Positions 41,911 through 52,511 of a DNA stretch of 64,000 nucleotides are shown piece after piece (position 1 is the first letter of the stretch; every line of letters begins with the position of its first letter). The DNA comes from Ensifer sp. LCM 4579. GTDB taxonomy: Bacteria > Pseudomonadota > Alphaproteobacteria > Rhizobiales > Rhizobiaceae. The position numbers and the translations under genes are program-made. The notes below the pieces were generated by a model. It worked only from the letters and a program-made list of their open reading frames with translations, had not been told where the DNA came from and ran no database searches. The DNA is taken from positions 1-64,000 of the forward strand of contig NZ_MDDV01000001.1 in NCBI RefSeq assembly GCF_001854885.1, read 5' to 3'.

Positions 41911-42225
41911 ATGGAAAAATACGCCTTCCGTATGCGGCTCAATCCGGGAATGGCCGAGGAATACAAGGCCCGTCACGATGCAATCTGGCCCGAATTGTCC
42001 GCGCTCCTGAAGGATGCCGGAATCTCGGATTATTCGATCCACCTGGACGAGGAGGCCAACCTTCTCTTCGGGGTGCTCTGGCGAAGCGAAGACCACAGAA
42101 TGGCTGACCTGCCCTCTCACCCGGTCATGCGGAAATGGTGGGCCTACATGGCCGACCTCATGGAAACCCGCGCGGACAGCGAGCCGGTCGCCGTGCCGCT
42201 CAAGACCGTCTTCCATCTGCCATGA
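41911..42225 (+). CDS. rhaU: L-rhamnose mutarotase
   Basis: The 104-residue protein interconverts alpha and beta L-rhamnose so that imported sugar fits the isomerase. Tyr18 and His22 ([14 protein letters not shown]) match the catalytic pair of the E. coli enzyme, and the tryptophan pair [10 protein letters not shown] is conserved. It lies seven bases after rhaQ and overlaps rhaK (ATGA). Confidence 0.93.
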   Translation: MEKYAFRMRLNPGMAEEYKARHDAIWPELSALLKDAGISDYSIHLDEEANLLFGVLWRSEDHRMADLPSHPVMRKWWAYMADLMETRADSEPVAVPLKTVFHLP

Positions 42226-43631
42226 AGACCGTTGCCGTCATCGATATCGGCAAGACGAACGCCAAGGTCGCGCTCGTCGACCTTGAGCGTTTCGAAGAGA
42301 TCGCCGTCCGAAAGACGCCCAATCTCGTGCTCGCGGACGGGCCTTACCCGCATTTCGACATCGAGCGGCTCTGGCGATTCATTCTCGCGAGCCTCGCCGC
42401 ACTCCATCGTGAGCACCCGGTGGAGGCGATCACCGTTACCACGCATGGTGCGACCGCGGTTCTGCTCGACGAGGAAGGCCGCCTCGCTCTGCCGGTCCTG
42501 GACTACGAGTATGCCGGGCCGGATACGCTCGCCGTGGAGTATGACGAGGCGCGCCCGCCCTTCCTGGAGACCGGCTCGCCCCGTCTGCCGATGGGTCTCA
42601 ACATCGGCGCGCAGCTGTTCTGGCAGCAGTGCACGTTTCCTGAACACTTCGCCAATGTCGCGTCCATCCTCACCTATGCGCAATATTGGTCCTACCGTCT
42701 CACCGGCATCAAAACCACCGAACTGACCTCGCTTGGTTGTCACACCGATCTCTGGAACCCCGAGGCGGGCACTTTTTCCACATTGGTCGCCAAGCAAGGG
42801 TGGCGCGGGCTCTTCGCGCCGGTACACAAGGCGGGCGAGGTCATCGGCGGCCTGCTGCAGCCGCTGGCCGAAGAAGCGGGCTTGCCGCCGGGCCTGCCCG
42901 TCTACTGCGGCATTCACGACTCCAACGCCTCCTTGCTGCCTCATCTGCTGACGCGCGGCGCCCCGTTCTCCGTCGTCTCGACCGGAACCTGGGTGATCAT
43001 GCTGGCCGTCGGCGGCGAGGCGGCCGAACTCGACGAGACGCGCGACACGCTGATCAATGTCAATGCGCTCGGCGACCCGGTACCCTCCGCCCGCTTCATG
43101 GGCGGCCGCGCCTTCTCGATGCTCTTCGGCGAGGACCCGCCGGCGGCGTCGCCCGCTACCGAGGCGCGCGTGCTGGCGGCCGGTCACATGCTGTTGCCCT
43201 CCGTGCCGGGTGGTTCCGGGCCATTTCCTTCGGCAAGTCCCCGCTGGACGGCAGAGGAGAAGTCGCTCGACCCTTCGGAACGACTGGCTATCGTCTCCTT
43301 CCACCTGGCCCTGATGACGGCGACCTGCCTCGACCTTATCGGGGCAAAGGGAGAGATCGTCGTCGAGGGCCCCTTTGCGGCCAATGCCGCCTATCTACGC
43401 ATGCTTGCGGCCGCAACCGGACGTCCCGTGCTGGCAAACAGGCTGAGCACCACGGGAACCAGCCTCGGGGCAGCCTGTCTCGTGGCGAGCGCGCGTGTCA
43501 GGACCAGTGCGGAAGCTTTCAAGGACGAAATTCCGCCAGCCTATGGAGACTATGCGGGTGAGTGGAAGAGGGCGACGGCGCAGCATGTGAGAGCCGCCGC
43601 AGGCATGAAGCCATTGGCAGTCGAGCGGTGA
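42222..43631 (+). CDS. rhaK: Rhamnulokinase-type sugar kinase
   Basis: The 469-residue FGGY-like kinase should phosphorylate L-rhamnulose. It has the ATP-binding [13 protein letters not shown] near the start, [16 protein letters not shown] as the catalytic-base region and [19 protein letters not shown] in the second domain. It is the last gene of the operon. In Rhizobium leguminosarum the kinase is also reported to be needed for rhamnose transport. No clear terminator follows. Confidence 0.92.
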   Translation: MKTVAVIDIGKTNAKVALVDLERFEEIAVRKTPNLVLADGPYPHFDIERLWRFILASLAALHREHPVEAITVTTHGATAVLLDEEGRLALPVLDYEYAGPDTLAVEYDEARPPFLETGSPRLPMGLNIGAQLFWQQCTFPEHFANVASILTYAQYWSYRLTGIKTTELTSLGCHTDLWNPEAGTFSTLVAKQGWRGLFAPVHKAGEVIGGLLQPLAEEAGLPPGLPVYCGIHDSNASLLPHLLTRGAPFSVVSTGTWVIMLAVGGEAAELDETRDTLINVNALGDPVPSARFMGGRAFSMLFGEDPPAASPATEARVLAAGHMLLPSVPGGSGPFPSASPRWTAEEKSLDPSERLAIVSFHLALMTATCLDLIGAKGEIVVEGPFAANAAYLRMLAAATGRPVLANRLSTTGTSLGAACLVASARVRTSAEAFKDEIPPAYGDYAGEWKRATAQHVRAAAGMKPLAVER

Positions 43632-43671
43632 ATTGAACCGCACAGGTTTTCTTGAAGACAGAGGGCGTGGG

Positions 43672-43782
43672 TCAGAAGATATTTCTGCTTGCCGCCCGAT
43701 CATGCTCGATGACGACGACGATCGATATCGCGGTCATTGCCAGGATTGCGGTGACGGCGGCGCTGATTCCAAGAACAATCAT
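43672..43782 (-). CDS. Possible 36-residue membrane microprotein
   Basis: A short minus-strand frame encodes MIVLGISAAVTAILAMTAIS followed by IVVVIEHDRAASRNIF, one membrane helix and a short polar tail. A GGGAAA sequence lies upstream of the ATG. It sits in the gap between the rhamnose and chemotaxis loci. No family is recognised; chance is possible. Confidence 0.35.
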   Translation of the reverse strand: MIVLGISAAVTAILAMTAISIVVVIEHDRAASRNIF

Positions 43783-43951
43783 TGTTCATTTCCCGAGAGC
43801 GCATCCTCATGATGTCGCTTGTGCCCGGATGGGGCAACATGCGCAGTGGCGCCCATTCGGCTCGATTGGATACCGGACGGAAAGCAGAACCGCAATGCCA
43901 AACTCTTGTGATTGAAAAGCTTGGATTTGCCGCCGGAGCGAAAATCGAAAG

Positions 43952-44005
43952 CTACAGCGCCGCGCGTCATTTTAGACGCGCAAAGGTCGCCGTAGCACTT
44001 TGAAT
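43952..44005 (+). repeat. 54-bp rhizobial dispersed repeat, copy A
   Basis: The element starts CTACAGCGCCGCGCGTC, has a hairpin GCGCGTC-ATTTTA-GACGCGC and ends near ACTTTGAAT. A second copy in opposite orientation lies at 57308-57361. Both are between genes. It is typical of intergenic repeats of Sinorhizobium and relatives. Confidence 0.75.
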
Positions 44006-44488
44006 TGCTGCATGTCTTTGTCCTTAGATCGAGTGCGATAAAGGAGACACGCAGTAGCAGGTTCTGCAAACGTGCCCCCACGGTTCTGCGATCAGAACCT
44101 GCGGCAAACCTAAAGAATGCAATCAGGTAATCGTCGGGGAACCCATGCATATCTGCTGGCTGCAAAGACGCCATTCCGCTTCCGCGCCGCTGAATTTTAG
44201 CGAGTCCGATAACGAGTGGACGCTGTTAACCTTCAAGCAAGGAATTAACCATAAACATGGTCCAACACGTCGGATTGGGACAGTTTCGGCTCCCCCTCAA
44301 GGCATGACGCCGTACCGCCGTACCGGTTCCGGTCCGGTATGCAATCTTCACCAGTTTTCTTGCGGGACGGACGATCGCACACGCCTTGGGCGCGCAGATC
44401 TCATCGATTGGGCGTGACCGGCTACGGTCCCTGGCGGCCACATCTTCCTTCCGGCAAGTTTTCGAATACGCATCGGCCGGGGTTCAGT
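44006..44488 (+). promoter_or_regulatory. Leader region of the chemotaxis operon
   Basis: Together with 43783-43951 this forms a stretch without a convincing gene. It contains a direct repeat TTAACC (44226-44231 and 44245-44250), followed by ATAAACATGG, at a distance from icpA where control sites would be expected. VisN/VisR act above flagellar genes in S. meliloti through Rem, but no proven motif can be assigned here. Confidence 0.35.
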
Positions 44489-46102
44489 GTGAAGCAGGAA
44501 GCGTCAGAACAGGCAAGGAAGGGCCAGGCGGGCAGTCTGTTCGACCGACTGCGCTTCGCCGGCCTTGACGAGGACGCCTGCACGCTCCTGCGCGATCATC
44601 GCCAGGCGCTGTCGCCGCGCATCGAGCTTGCGTTGCGTGATCTCTTCCAACGTCTGCAGTCCAATCCCGACGCCGCCCGCCACTTCGACAGCGATCGCCA
44701 GTTCGACCGTCTGCACGACTTGCAATCCTCGCATTGGAACGTTTTGACCGACGCCCGTTTCGACGGTCTCTACGCCGAGCGGGTGAAGGTCCTGGCCGAT
44801 ACGGAAAATCGCATGGGCCTTGATCCGCGCTGGCAAATTGCGAGCCACGCGGTGGTGCTGGAACATCTGATCGTCGGCGCCATCGAGAGTGCCTGGCCCA
44901 GATCCCTGCTTCCCCTTGGCAAGAACCGCAGGAAGGAGCTTTGCGAACTGGTCGCCGCCCTTGTTCGCGCCACATTCGTCGACACGGAAATCGCGGTTTC
45001 CCTGCGCTTCAATGCCCTGCGTCAGCGACACCAGCACCAGCTGTCGGAGCAGCGCAAAAGCGACGAGACCGAAGTGGCCGGTCTTTTCCAGGATTTCCTT
45101 GGCGCTCTTGCCGACGGCAACCTTGCGGCCCGTCTCCCGGAAAACGCGCCGGATGCCTATCGCCCGATCGGAGCGGGCCTCAATGCGGCGTTGGACCGGA
45201 TCCAGGAGTCGCTGGCGGCGGCCGACCAGCGTGCCGCGGCGGCCGAGGCGCTCGCCCGGAGCCTGCGCGACCGCGCTGCCGAGTTCTCCGGCAAGGCCGG
45301 CGGCGAGGCTGAGGCGCTTTCCGGCCACGTTGCGCTGCTCGACAGCGTGACCGAGCGCATGCGCTCTGGGTCGATCCGCATCGGCGAAGCCGAGACGGCG
45401 GCGAGCGAGACCCGGGTGGCAGTCGAGCGCAGCGGCGAGATTGCAGGTCAGGCGATTTCGGCCATGTCGGATATAGAGGCCTCGGCGGAAAAGATCGGAC
45501 AGATCATCGGTGCAATCGATGAGATCGCCTTCCAGACCAATTTATTGGCTCTGAATGCCGGCATCGAGGCCGCACGTGCCGGCGAGAGCGGCCGGGGCTT
45601 CGCGGTGGTGGCACAGGAGGTCCGCGCTCTCGCGCAGCGCTCGGGGGAAGCGGCGCGTGAAATCAAGCACCTCGTCAGCGGCACGAAGGCGCAGGTCGAA
45701 GTCGGAGTCGAAATCGTCGGCCGTACGCAGGATGCGATCAGCAGCATCGTCGAACAGGTAACTTCCATCAACGCCGCGGTCTCCGGCATCGCTCGGGATG
45801 CGGAGAGCCAGGTAAGCGATCTCGCCGCCACGATTTCCGGGATCGGCGGCATTTCGCAGGCGATGGGCCAGAGCGCGGCACTCGCGGGCGAGACACTGGC
45901 GTCGTCGGACGATCTCCATGGCGTGATCCTGGAACTCGGCCAGACGGTCCGCCGCTTCCGTTTCGAACGCCAGGCGGGACCGGCGGCAACCGCCTTCTCC
46001 CATGCCCCCGCTCTGTCTCAGCAAATCCATCAAGACGAACCAGCGACACTGTTCAGCGACGACTCCATATCGGAGCGGCGGGTCGGCGGCTGGCGGGGCT
46101 AG
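44489..46102 (+). CDS. icpA: Soluble chemotaxis transducer with globin-like sensor
   Basis: The 537-residue protein has no membrane helix, so it is a cytoplasmic receptor. Residues about 25-160 resemble a protoglobin sensor; a HAMP-like/helical linker follows (200-290). The signalling domain (about 300-500) includes the hairpin tip [20 protein letters not shown]. The position where protoglobins carry the haem-binding histidine (H-x-R-I-G-L) is Glu106 (ENRMGL). I chose the GTG at 44489; the upstream open frame lacks coding character. It opens the che operon, as in S. meliloti. Confidence 0.88.
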   Translation: MKQEASEQARKGQAGSLFDRLRFAGLDEDACTLLRDHRQALSPRIELALRDLFQRLQSNPDAARHFDSDRQFDRLHDLQSSHWNVLTDARFDGLYAERVKVLADTENRMGLDPRWQIASHAVVLEHLIVGAIESAWPRSLLPLGKNRRKELCELVAALVRATFVDTEIAVSLRFNALRQRHQHQLSEQRKSDETEVAGLFQDFLGALADGNLAARLPENAPDAYRPIGAGLNAALDRIQESLAAADQRAAAAEALARSLRDRAAEFSGKAGGEAEALSGHVALLDSVTERMRSGSIRIGEAETAASETRVAVERSGEIAGQAISAMSDIEASAEKIGQIIGAIDEIAFQTNLLALNAGIEAARAGESGRGFAVVAQEVRALAQRSGEAAREIKHLVSGTKAQVEVGVEIVGRTQDAISSIVEQVTSINAAVSGIARDAESQVSDLAATISGIGGISQAMGQSAALAGETLASSDDLHGVILELGQTVRRFRFERQAGPAATAFSHAPALSQQIHQDEPATLFSDDSISERRVGGWRG

Positions 46103-46137
46103 CTTCAGGGGCAATTGGATTTCAGTCGAGGAACGAA

Positions 46138-46431
46138 ATGGCCAGGAAAAACACCGCAAGAAAAACGCTCAAGCTCGCTCCCGTGCTGGATCTGAACGAG
46201 GCGACCGCGCTGCACGAGAAGCTCTTGGCGTTGAAGGGCAGCTCGGTCGAGATCGATGCTTCCGCCGTCGAACGGATCGGAGCGCTTTGCACGCAAGTGC
46301 TGATGGCGGGCGCAAGAAGCTGGAAAGAGGACCAGTCGTCCTTCACCTTTTCGCAGGTGTCGGATGCTTTCATTAAAACGACACAGCTCGTCGGCGTGGA
46401 CATTGCGCCCCTGATGGCAAAGGAGACTTGA
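46138..46431 (+). CDS. cheS: CheS, STAS-domain chemotaxis protein
   Basis: The 97-residue protein has a STAS-like pattern (KLAPVLDLNEATALHEKLLA, then SSVEIDASAVERIGALCTQV). In S. meliloti CheS binds CheA and increases its affinity for phosphorylated CheY1, which speeds the drain of phosphate from CheY2. The position between icpA and cheY1 is the same as there. A GGAACGAA site lies before the ATG. Confidence 0.85.
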   Translation: MARKNTARKTLKLAPVLDLNEATALHEKLLALKGSSVEIDASAVERIGALCTQVLMAGARSWKEDQSSFTFSQVSDAFIKTTQLVGVDIAPLMAKET

Positions 46432-46434
46432 GAA

Positions 46435-46800
46435 ATGAAGAAGAGAGTTCTGACTGTCGATGACTCCCGGACAATCCGGAACATGCTTCTTGTCACCCTC
46501 AACAATGCGGGGTTCGAAACGATCCAGGCGGAGGATGGCGTGGAGGGCCTCGAAGTGCTCGAAAGCGCCAATCCGGATGTCATCGTCACCGACATCAACA
46601 TGCCGCGCCTCGACGGATTCGGCTTCATCGAGGGCGTCCGCAAGAACGACCGCTATCGCGCCGTGCCGATCCTGGTGTTGACGACGGAGAGCGACGCCGA
46701 GAAGAAGAACCGCGCGCGGCAGGCAGGCGCCACCGGCTGGATCGTCAAGCCGTTCGACCCCACCAAGCTGATCGATGCGATCGAACGTGTAACGGCCTGA
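46435..46800 (+). CDS. cheY1: Response regulator CheY1 (phosphate sink)
   Basis: The 121-residue single receiver domain has acidic pair Asp9/Asp10 (VDDSRTIR), phosphoacceptor Asp53 (VTDINMPRLDG) and the conserved Lys near 105 (GWIVKPFD). In S. meliloti CheY1 takes phosphate back from CheY2 via CheA, replacing CheZ. It lies three bases after cheS. Confidence 0.93.
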   Translation: MKKRVLTVDDSRTIRNMLLVTLNNAGFETIQAEDGVEGLEVLESANPDVIVTDINMPRLDGFGFIEGVRKNDRYRAVPILVLTTESDAEKKNRARQAGATGWIVKPFDPTKLIDAIERVTA

Positions 46801-46819
46801 AGTCCGAGGGTAGCCTCCA

Positions 46820-49102
46820 ATGGATATGAACGAAATCAAAGAGATCTTCTTTCAGGAATGCGAGGAGCAGCTCGCAGAACTGGAATCTGGTCTCCTGAAG
46901 CTCAACGACGGTGATCGCGATCCCGAAACGGTCAATGCCGTCTTTCGCGCAGTTCACTCCATCAAGGGAGGCGCGGGTGCGTTCGGGCTGGACGACCTCG
47001 TCTCGTTTGCGCACGTATTCGAGACGACGCTCGATTGCGTTCGATCCAACAGGCTGGAACCCACACAGGACGTGCTGAAAGTCATGCTCCGCTCGGCGGA
47101 CGTGCTCGCCGATCTGACGAACGCCGCACGCGACGGCGGCAGCGTCGACGGGGCCCGCAGTCGTCAACTGATAACCGAGCTCGAGGCGCTGGCGAATGGT
47201 GAGCTGCCGCAGCCCGCAGCCGAAGCCGTCAAGGCGGCGCCCGTAGCTGAGGCGCCTCGGCCCGCCGTGAACGAGGAAGGCTTCCAGCCGGTTGCCTTCT
47301 CCTTCGATGAGTTCGAGGCGAGCGAGCCGCCGACGATCGAGCCATCCACCTTCGAGATCGTCTTCAAGCCGAAATCGGAGCTCTACTCGAAGGGTAACGA
47401 CGCGACGCTGCTTCTTCGCGATCTCTCGCGGCTTGGCGAGATGAGCATCCATTGCGACATGGACGAGCTGCCGGCGCTCGATCGCATGAACCCTGAAGCG
47501 GCCTATTTCAGTTGGAAGATTTCGCTGAAGACGGACAAGGGCGAAGACGCGATCCGCGCCGTGTTCGAATTCGCCGAGTGGGACTGCGAGCTCGATGTGG
47601 CGCTCGCGGGGGACGCGTCCGCCGGGGCGGGCGAAGAGCTGCCGATGCAGCCGGTTCCTTTCGATCTGTCGCTGCTCGACGAAGAGGCGCCGGCGGCCGT
47701 GGCCGAAGACGAAGATCAGAGCGCGGAGCAGCCGCGCGACCTGAACGACGCGGCGGTTTCAGCTGCCGCCACCGCAAGCAACATCCTGCAGATGGCGCAG
47801 ACCGCCGCGCGCGCACCCGCCGAGACCGCGAAGACTGCGGGCCCCGCGCCCGTTACCGCGGCACAGGCGGCGGGCCAGCAGGGGGCCTCCGCCGCCACGC
47901 CGACGATCCGTGTGGATCTCGACCGCGTCGATCGCCTGATCAACCTTGTTGGCGAACTCGTGATCAACCAGGCGATGCTGTCGCAAAGCGTCATCGAGAA
48001 CGACACCAATGGGACGTCGTCGATCAATATGGGCCTCGAGGAGCTGCAACAGCTCACCCGTGAGATCCAGGACAGCGTCATGGCGATCCGTGCTCAGCCC
48101 GTGAAGCCGGTCTTCCAGCGCATGTCCCGCATCGTTCGCGAAATCGCCGACATGACCGGCAAGTCCGTGCGTCTCGTCACCGAGGGCGAGAACACGGAAG
48201 TGGACAAGACGGTCATCGACAAACTGGCCGAACCGCTGACACATATGATTCGCAACGCTGTCGACCACGGCCTAGAGACGCCCGAGAAGCGCGTCGCCGC
48301 CGGCAAGAACCCGGAAGGTACGGTGCGGCTGACGGCGAAGCATCGCTCCGGCCGTATCGTCATCGAGCTTGCCGACGACGGTGCGGGCATCAATCGCGAG
48401 AAAGTGCGTCAGAAGGCGATCGACAATGATCTCATCGCCGCCGATGCCAATCTCTCGGACGAGGAAACCGACAACCTCATTTTTCATGCAGGCTTCTCGA
48501 CCGCCGACAAGATTTCCGACATCTCCGGTCGCGGCGTCGGCATGGATGTCGTCAAGCGGTCGATCCAGGCGCTCGGCGGCCGCATCAACATCTCCTCGAG
48601 GCCGGGGCAGGGTTCGATCTTCACGATGAGCTTGCCGCTGACGCTCGCGGTTCTGGACGGCATGGTGGTCACGGTCGCCAACCAGACTCTGGTGGTGCCG
48701 CTGACCGCGATCGTCGAAACGCTCCAACCGGAAGCCTCCGCCATCCACAGCTTCGGTGCCAGCCAGCGCCTGATCTCGATACGCAACTCTTTCTGCCCGC
48801 TGGTGGATGTCGGCAGGATCCTGAATTTCCGCGCGACGCAGGCCAATCCGGTCGAAGGCGTGGCCTTGCTGGTCGAGTCCGAAGGCGGCGGGCAGCGCGC
48901 CCTCATGGTGGATGCGATCCAGGGGCAGCGCCAGGTCGTCATCAAGAGCCTCGAGGCGAACTACACCCATGTTCCGGGCATCGCGGCGGCGACCATACTC
49001 GGCGACGGGCGCGTGGCGCTCATCCTCGACGTCGACGCCATCGTTGCCGCATCGCGCGGACAGTCCCTCAAACCTGAAATGACCCTAGCTGCAGCCGGAT
49101 AA
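46820..49102 (+). CDS. cheA: Chemotaxis histidine kinase CheA
   Basis: The 760-residue kinase has an HPt domain with His46 (FRAVHSIKGGAGAFG), a P2-like response-regulator binding domain (about 175-265) and an Ala/Pro/Glu linker. Dimerisation (about 370-430) is followed by the ATPase core (HMIRNAVDHGLETPEKR N-box; LADDGAGIN; SGRGVGMDVVK) and a CheW-like end. It passes phosphate to CheY1, CheY2 and CheB. Confidence 0.95.
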   Translation: MDMNEIKEIFFQECEEQLAELESGLLKLNDGDRDPETVNAVFRAVHSIKGGAGAFGLDDLVSFAHVFETTLDCVRSNRLEPTQDVLKVMLRSADVLADLTNAARDGGSVDGARSRQLITELEALANGELPQPAAEAVKAAPVAEAPRPAVNEEGFQPVAFSFDEFEASEPPTIEPSTFEIVFKPKSELYSKGNDATLLLRDLSRLGEMSIHCDMDELPALDRMNPEAAYFSWKISLKTDKGEDAIRAVFEFAEWDCELDVALAGDASAGAGEELPMQPVPFDLSLLDEEAPAAVAEDEDQSAEQPRDLNDAAVSAAATASNILQMAQTAARAPAETAKTAGPAPVTAAQAAGQQGASAATPTIRVDLDRVDRLINLVGELVINQAMLSQSVIENDTNGTSSINMGLEELQQLTREIQDSVMAIRAQPVKPVFQRMSRIVREIADMTGKSVRLVTEGENTEVDKTVIDKLAEPLTHMIRNAVDHGLETPEKRVAAGKNPEGTVRLTAKHRSGRIVIELADDGAGINREKVRQKAIDNDLIAADANLSDEETDNLIFHAGFSTADKISDISGRGVGMDVVKRSIQALGGRINISSRPGQGSIFTMSLPLTLAVLDGMVVTVANQTLVVPLTAIVETLQPEASAIHSFGASQRLISIRNSFCPLVDVGRILNFRATQANPVEGVALLVESEGGGQRALMVDAIQGQRQVVIKSLEANYTHVPGIAAATILGDGRVALILDVDAIVAASRGQSLKPEMTLAAAG

Positions 49103-49107
49103 CAGTC

Positions 49108-49575
49108 ATGACCTATGCCGCAAAAAATCTGACCACTGGCGGACGGGAGCTGATCGCTTTCCGCGTCGGCGACCAGGAATTCTGCGTCAACATCATGTCG
49201 GTTCGCGAAATACGCGGCTGGACGCCCGCGACGCCGATGCCGCATGCGCCGCCCTATGTACTGGGCGTCATCAATCTGCGCGGGGCGGTGCTGCCGATCA
49301 TCGATTTCTCGGCCCGTCTCGGCATGAAGCCGGCCGAGCCGACGGTGAGGCATGTGATCATCGTAGCCCAAGTAAACACCAGGGTCGTGGGACTGCTGGT
49401 CGACGCCGTCTCCGATATCCTGACGGTCGCCGATTCCGATATTCAGCCCACGCCGGAGATCGCTTCCGATTTCGAGAGAAGCTTCGCCCGCGGGGTGCTG
49501 GCGATCCAGGGCCGCATGATCTGCCTTGTCGAACTTGATTCGGTCTTCCCGAATGAGGAAAGGGAAGCGGCATGA
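49108..49575 (+). CDS. cheW: Chemotaxis coupling protein CheW
   Basis: The 155-residue SH3-like protein links receptors to CheA. Typical motifs are ELIAFRVGDQEFCVNIMSVR, PYVLGVINLRGAVLPIIDFS and RVVGLLVDAVSDILTV. It lies five bases after cheA and overlaps cheR by four bases. Confidence 0.94.
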   Translation: MTYAAKNLTTGGRELIAFRVGDQEFCVNIMSVREIRGWTPATPMPHAPPYVLGVINLRGAVLPIIDFSARLGMKPAEPTVRHVIIVAQVNTRVVGLLVDAVSDILTVADSDIQPTPEIASDFERSFARGVLAIQGRMICLVELDSVFPNEEREAA

Positions 49576-50480
49576 ATTTCCAGGTGACCACCGAGCCGAA
49601 GCTCTCGCCGGACGAATGTCTCGCAAATGGCGAATATCCGCTGACCCGTCGCGACCTTAACGAGATCGCGGCAATGATCTATGCGGACGCCGGCATCTAT
49701 CTCAACGAAACCAAAGCGTCGCTCGTCTATTCAAGGCTGTCGAAGCATATCCGTAGCCTTGCCCTCAGGGGCTTTCGCGATTATTGCCAGCTCGTCGCCT
49801 CGCCGGCGGGCGCGGCGGCGCGCCGCGACATGCTCTCGCACCTGACGACCAATTTCACCCGTTTTTTCCGCGAGAACCATCACTTCGAACATCTGAAGGC
49901 GGAGGTCTTGCCGGATCTGATCGTGCGGGCAAAGCAGGGTGGTCGCGTGCGAATCTGGTCGGCGGCCTGTTCGGACGGGCAGGAGCCCTACTCGATTGCG
50001 CTCACGGTGCTGTCGCTCCTGCCGAATGTGGCGGACTACGACTTCCGCATCCTGGCAACCGACATAGATCCGAAGATACTCGCGCTCGCCCGGGCCGGTT
50101 GCTACGACGCTACGGCGCTGGAGACGGTCGATCCCGTTATGCGCAAGCAATGGTTCAAGGAGGTCGAAGTCGGCGGCCGGTCCAAGTGGCAGATCGACGA
50201 TCGCGTCAAGCGCCTGATCACCTTCAACGAGCTCAATCTGATGGCGCAATGGCCAGTCAAGGGACCGTTCGACGCGATCTTCTGCCGCAACGTTGTGATC
50301 TATTTCGACGAGCCGACGCAGATGAAGATCTGGTCGCGCTTTGCCAGCTTGCTCGAGAGCGGTGGACATCTCTACATCGGCCATTCGGAGCGGGTGTCCG
50401 GAGATGCCAAGGCGCTCTTCGATAATATCGGCGTCACCACCTATCGGCATATCGGAAAGTTCCAGGGAGGTCGGGCATGA
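49572..50480 (+). CDS. cheR: Chemotaxis receptor methyltransferase CheR
   Basis: The 302-residue enzyme methylates receptor glutamates using S-adenosylmethionine. The N-terminal helical domain (residues 25-90) precedes the methyltransferase fold: [38 protein letters not shown] (SAM binding), [20 protein letters not shown] and [18 protein letters not shown]. It counteracts CheB. Confidence 0.95.
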   Translation: MNFQVTTEPKLSPDECLANGEYPLTRRDLNEIAAMIYADAGIYLNETKASLVYSRLSKHIRSLALRGFRDYCQLVASPAGAAARRDMLSHLTTNFTRFFRENHHFEHLKAEVLPDLIVRAKQGGRVRIWSAACSDGQEPYSIALTVLSLLPNVADYDFRILATDIDPKILALARAGCYDATALETVDPVMRKQWFKEVEVGGRSKWQIDDRVKRLITFNELNLMAQWPVKGPFDAIFCRNVVIYFDEPTQMKIWSRFASLLESGGHLYIGHSERVSGDAKALFDNIGVTTYRHIGKFQGGRA

Positions 50481-51526
50481 GCGCTCCCGCCCGCGTTCTC
50501 GTCGTCGACGACTCGCCCACGATGCGTGGCCTGATCTCCGCCGTGCTCAATGCCGATCCGGAAGTGAGGGTCGTCGGTCAGGCCGCGGATGCGTTCGAGG
50601 CGCGCCAGGCCATCAAGCAACTCGATCCCGATGTGGTCACCCTCGATATCGAGATGCCGAATATGAACGGCCTTGAATTCCTCGAAAAAATCATGCGGCT
50701 CAGGCCGATGCCGGTCATCATGGTCTCGACGCTGACGCATAGGGGCGCGGAGGCGACGATCGCCGCCCTCGAAATCGGCGCCTTCGATTGTGTCGGAAAA
50801 CCGCATGCCGGCGATCCGAACCCGTTCGACGGGCTGGTCGACAAGGTCAAGGCGGCGGCGCGCTCGCAGCGTAAGGCGATGATCACTACGAACCGCACGG
50901 CAGCGCCGGCCGTCGGCGCCGCATCCGAATACCGGGCGGGTCGCAAGATCATCGCCATCGGGGCCTCGACGGGGGGCGTCGAAGCATTGATCGCGGTGCT
51001 GCAGAAGTTTCCGCCCAGGTGCCCGCCGACCGTGATTACACAGCACATGCCGCACACCTTCACCAAGAGCTTCGCCGAACGGCTGAACAGGCTCTGTGCT
51101 CCGGCCGTCGAGGAGGCGACCGACGGCGCTCGGCTGGAAGTCGGCAAGATCTATCTGGCCCCCGGCGGCGAAAGGCATCTGCAGGTCGCCAACGCTGTCG
51201 CGCCGTGCTGCCGGCTCGTCGACCGCGAGCCCGTCAACGGCCATCGCCCTTCTGTCGACGTGCTGTTCGATTCGGTTGCCGAACTGGCGGGGCGCAATGC
51301 AATCGGGGTTATTCTGACCGGCATGGGCCGCGATGGCGCGGCCGGTCTCCAGAAAATGCGGCATGCCGGAGCACGCACCTTCGGACAGAACGAAAAGACC
51401 TGTGTCGTCTACGGCATGCCGAGAGTTGCTTATGAATTGGGCGCTGTTGAAACGCAGCTCCCCCTCGGATCGATCGGGGAGGAGATCCTCAAAGCGGCAG
51501 CAGCCCGGAAGGAAGGAATCGAATAA
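50477..51526 (+). CDS. cheB: Chemotaxis methylesterase/deamidase CheB
   Basis: The 349-residue protein has a receiver domain with Asp57 ([12 protein letters not shown]) and an esterase domain with a catalytic triad: Ser in [11 protein letters not shown], His in ITQHMPHTF and Asp in [11 protein letters not shown]. Phosphorylation by CheA activates removal of receptor methyl groups. It overlaps cheR (ATGA) and cheY2 (TAATG). Confidence 0.95.
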   Translation: MSAPARVLVVDDSPTMRGLISAVLNADPEVRVVGQAADAFEARQAIKQLDPDVVTLDIEMPNMNGLEFLEKIMRLRPMPVIMVSTLTHRGAEATIAALEIGAFDCVGKPHAGDPNPFDGLVDKVKAAARSQRKAMITTNRTAAPAVGAASEYRAGRKIIAIGASTGGVEALIAVLQKFPPRCPPTVITQHMPHTFTKSFAERLNRLCAPAVEEATDGARLEVGKIYLAPGGERHLQVANAVAPCCRLVDREPVNGHRPSVDVLFDSVAELAGRNAIGVILTGMGRDGAAGLQKMRHAGARTFGQNEKTCVVYGMPRVAYELGAVETQLPLGSIGEEILKAAAARKEGIE

Positions 51527-51915
51527 TGTCCATCGCCGAAAAAATAAAGGTTCTGATCGTCGATGATCAGGTGACGAGCCGGCTGCTGCTCGGGGATGCC
51601 TTGCAGCAGCTGGGCTTCAAGCAGATCACGGCCGCCGGGGACGGGGAACAGGGCATGAAGATCATGGCCCAGAATCCGCACCATCTGGTCATCTCCGACT
51701 TCAATATGCCCAAGATGGACGGCCTGGGGCTGTTGCAGGCGGTGCGCTCGAACCCTACCACCAAGAAGGCCGCCTTCATCATCTTGACGGCCCAGGGTGA
51801 TCGGGCATTGGTGCAGAAGGCGGCGGCGCTCGGAGCCAATAACGTTCTGGCGAAGCCCTTCACGATCGAAAAGATGAAAGCGGCGATCGAAGCCGTGTTC
51901 GGGGCGCTGAAATGA
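51526..51915 (+). CDS. cheY2: Response regulator CheY2 (motor-binding)
   Basis: The 129-residue receiver has Asp13/Asp14 (IVDDQVTSR), phosphoacceptor Asp58 ([12 protein letters not shown]) and Lys in [13 protein letters not shown]. In S. meliloti CheY2-P slows the unidirectional flagellar motor. Its stop overlaps cheD. Confidence 0.94.
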   Translation: MSIAEKIKVLIVDDQVTSRLLLGDALQQLGFKQITAAGDGEQGMKIMAQNPHHLVISDFNMPKMDGLGLLQAVRSNPTTKKAAFIILTAQGDRALVQKAAALGANNVLAKPFTIEKMKAAIEAVFGALK

Positions 51916-52466
51916 TGACAGAGGCTGCCGGCAGGCGTGTGCACGTCATCCAGGGCGAGTTCAAGGTCGTCGACGATCCGGATGTCGTTCTCTCGACCAT
52001 TCTCGGCTCCTGCGTGGCGGCTTGCATGCGCGATCCGGTCGCCGGAGTCGGCGGCATGAATCACTTCCTGCTGCCGGGATCCGCGGGTTCGGCAGCATCG
52101 GGCGGCGATGCCACGCGCTATGGCGTGCATCTGATGGAGCTCCTCATCAATGGATTGTTGAAGCAGGGCGCTCGTCGCGATCGCCTTGAGGCAAAGATCT
52201 TCGGCGGGGCGAGGACAATTGCGCGCTTCTCGAATGTCGGGGAGCAGAACGCGGCTTTCGCACGCCAGTTCCTGATGGACGAAGGCATTCGCATCGTCGG
52301 CGAAAGCACGGGCGGCGAACATGGGCGCAAGCTCGAATATTGGCCGGTGAACGGCCGCGCCCGCCAATATGCCTTGACCGGCGTGGAAGCCCAGCGGGCG
52401 ATTCAGCTCGACCAGAAGCCCGCGCCCGTTCCGAAGCCGGCGGAAAGCTCGATCGAGTTCTTCTAG
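51912..52466 (+). CDS. cheD: Receptor glutamine deamidase CheD
   Basis: The 184-residue protein has the CheD catalytic Cys34 ([14 protein letters not shown]) and His51 ([10 protein letters not shown]). It deamidates receptor glutamines and may interact with the adaptation system. Two overlapping ATG codons (51912, 51915) are possible starts. Confidence 0.92.
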   Translation: MMTEAAGRRVHVIQGEFKVVDDPDVVLSTILGSCVAACMRDPVAGVGGMNHFLLPGSAGSAASGGDATRYGVHLMELLINGLLKQGARRDRLEAKIFGGARTIARFSNVGEQNAAFARQFLMDEGIRIVGESTGGEHGRKLEYWPVNGRARQYALTGVEAQRAIQLDQKPAPVPKPAESSIEFF

Positions 52467-52511
52467 AGACCGGCCAAGCTCCAGATTTCGACAACCACGT
52501 GAGATGATGAC

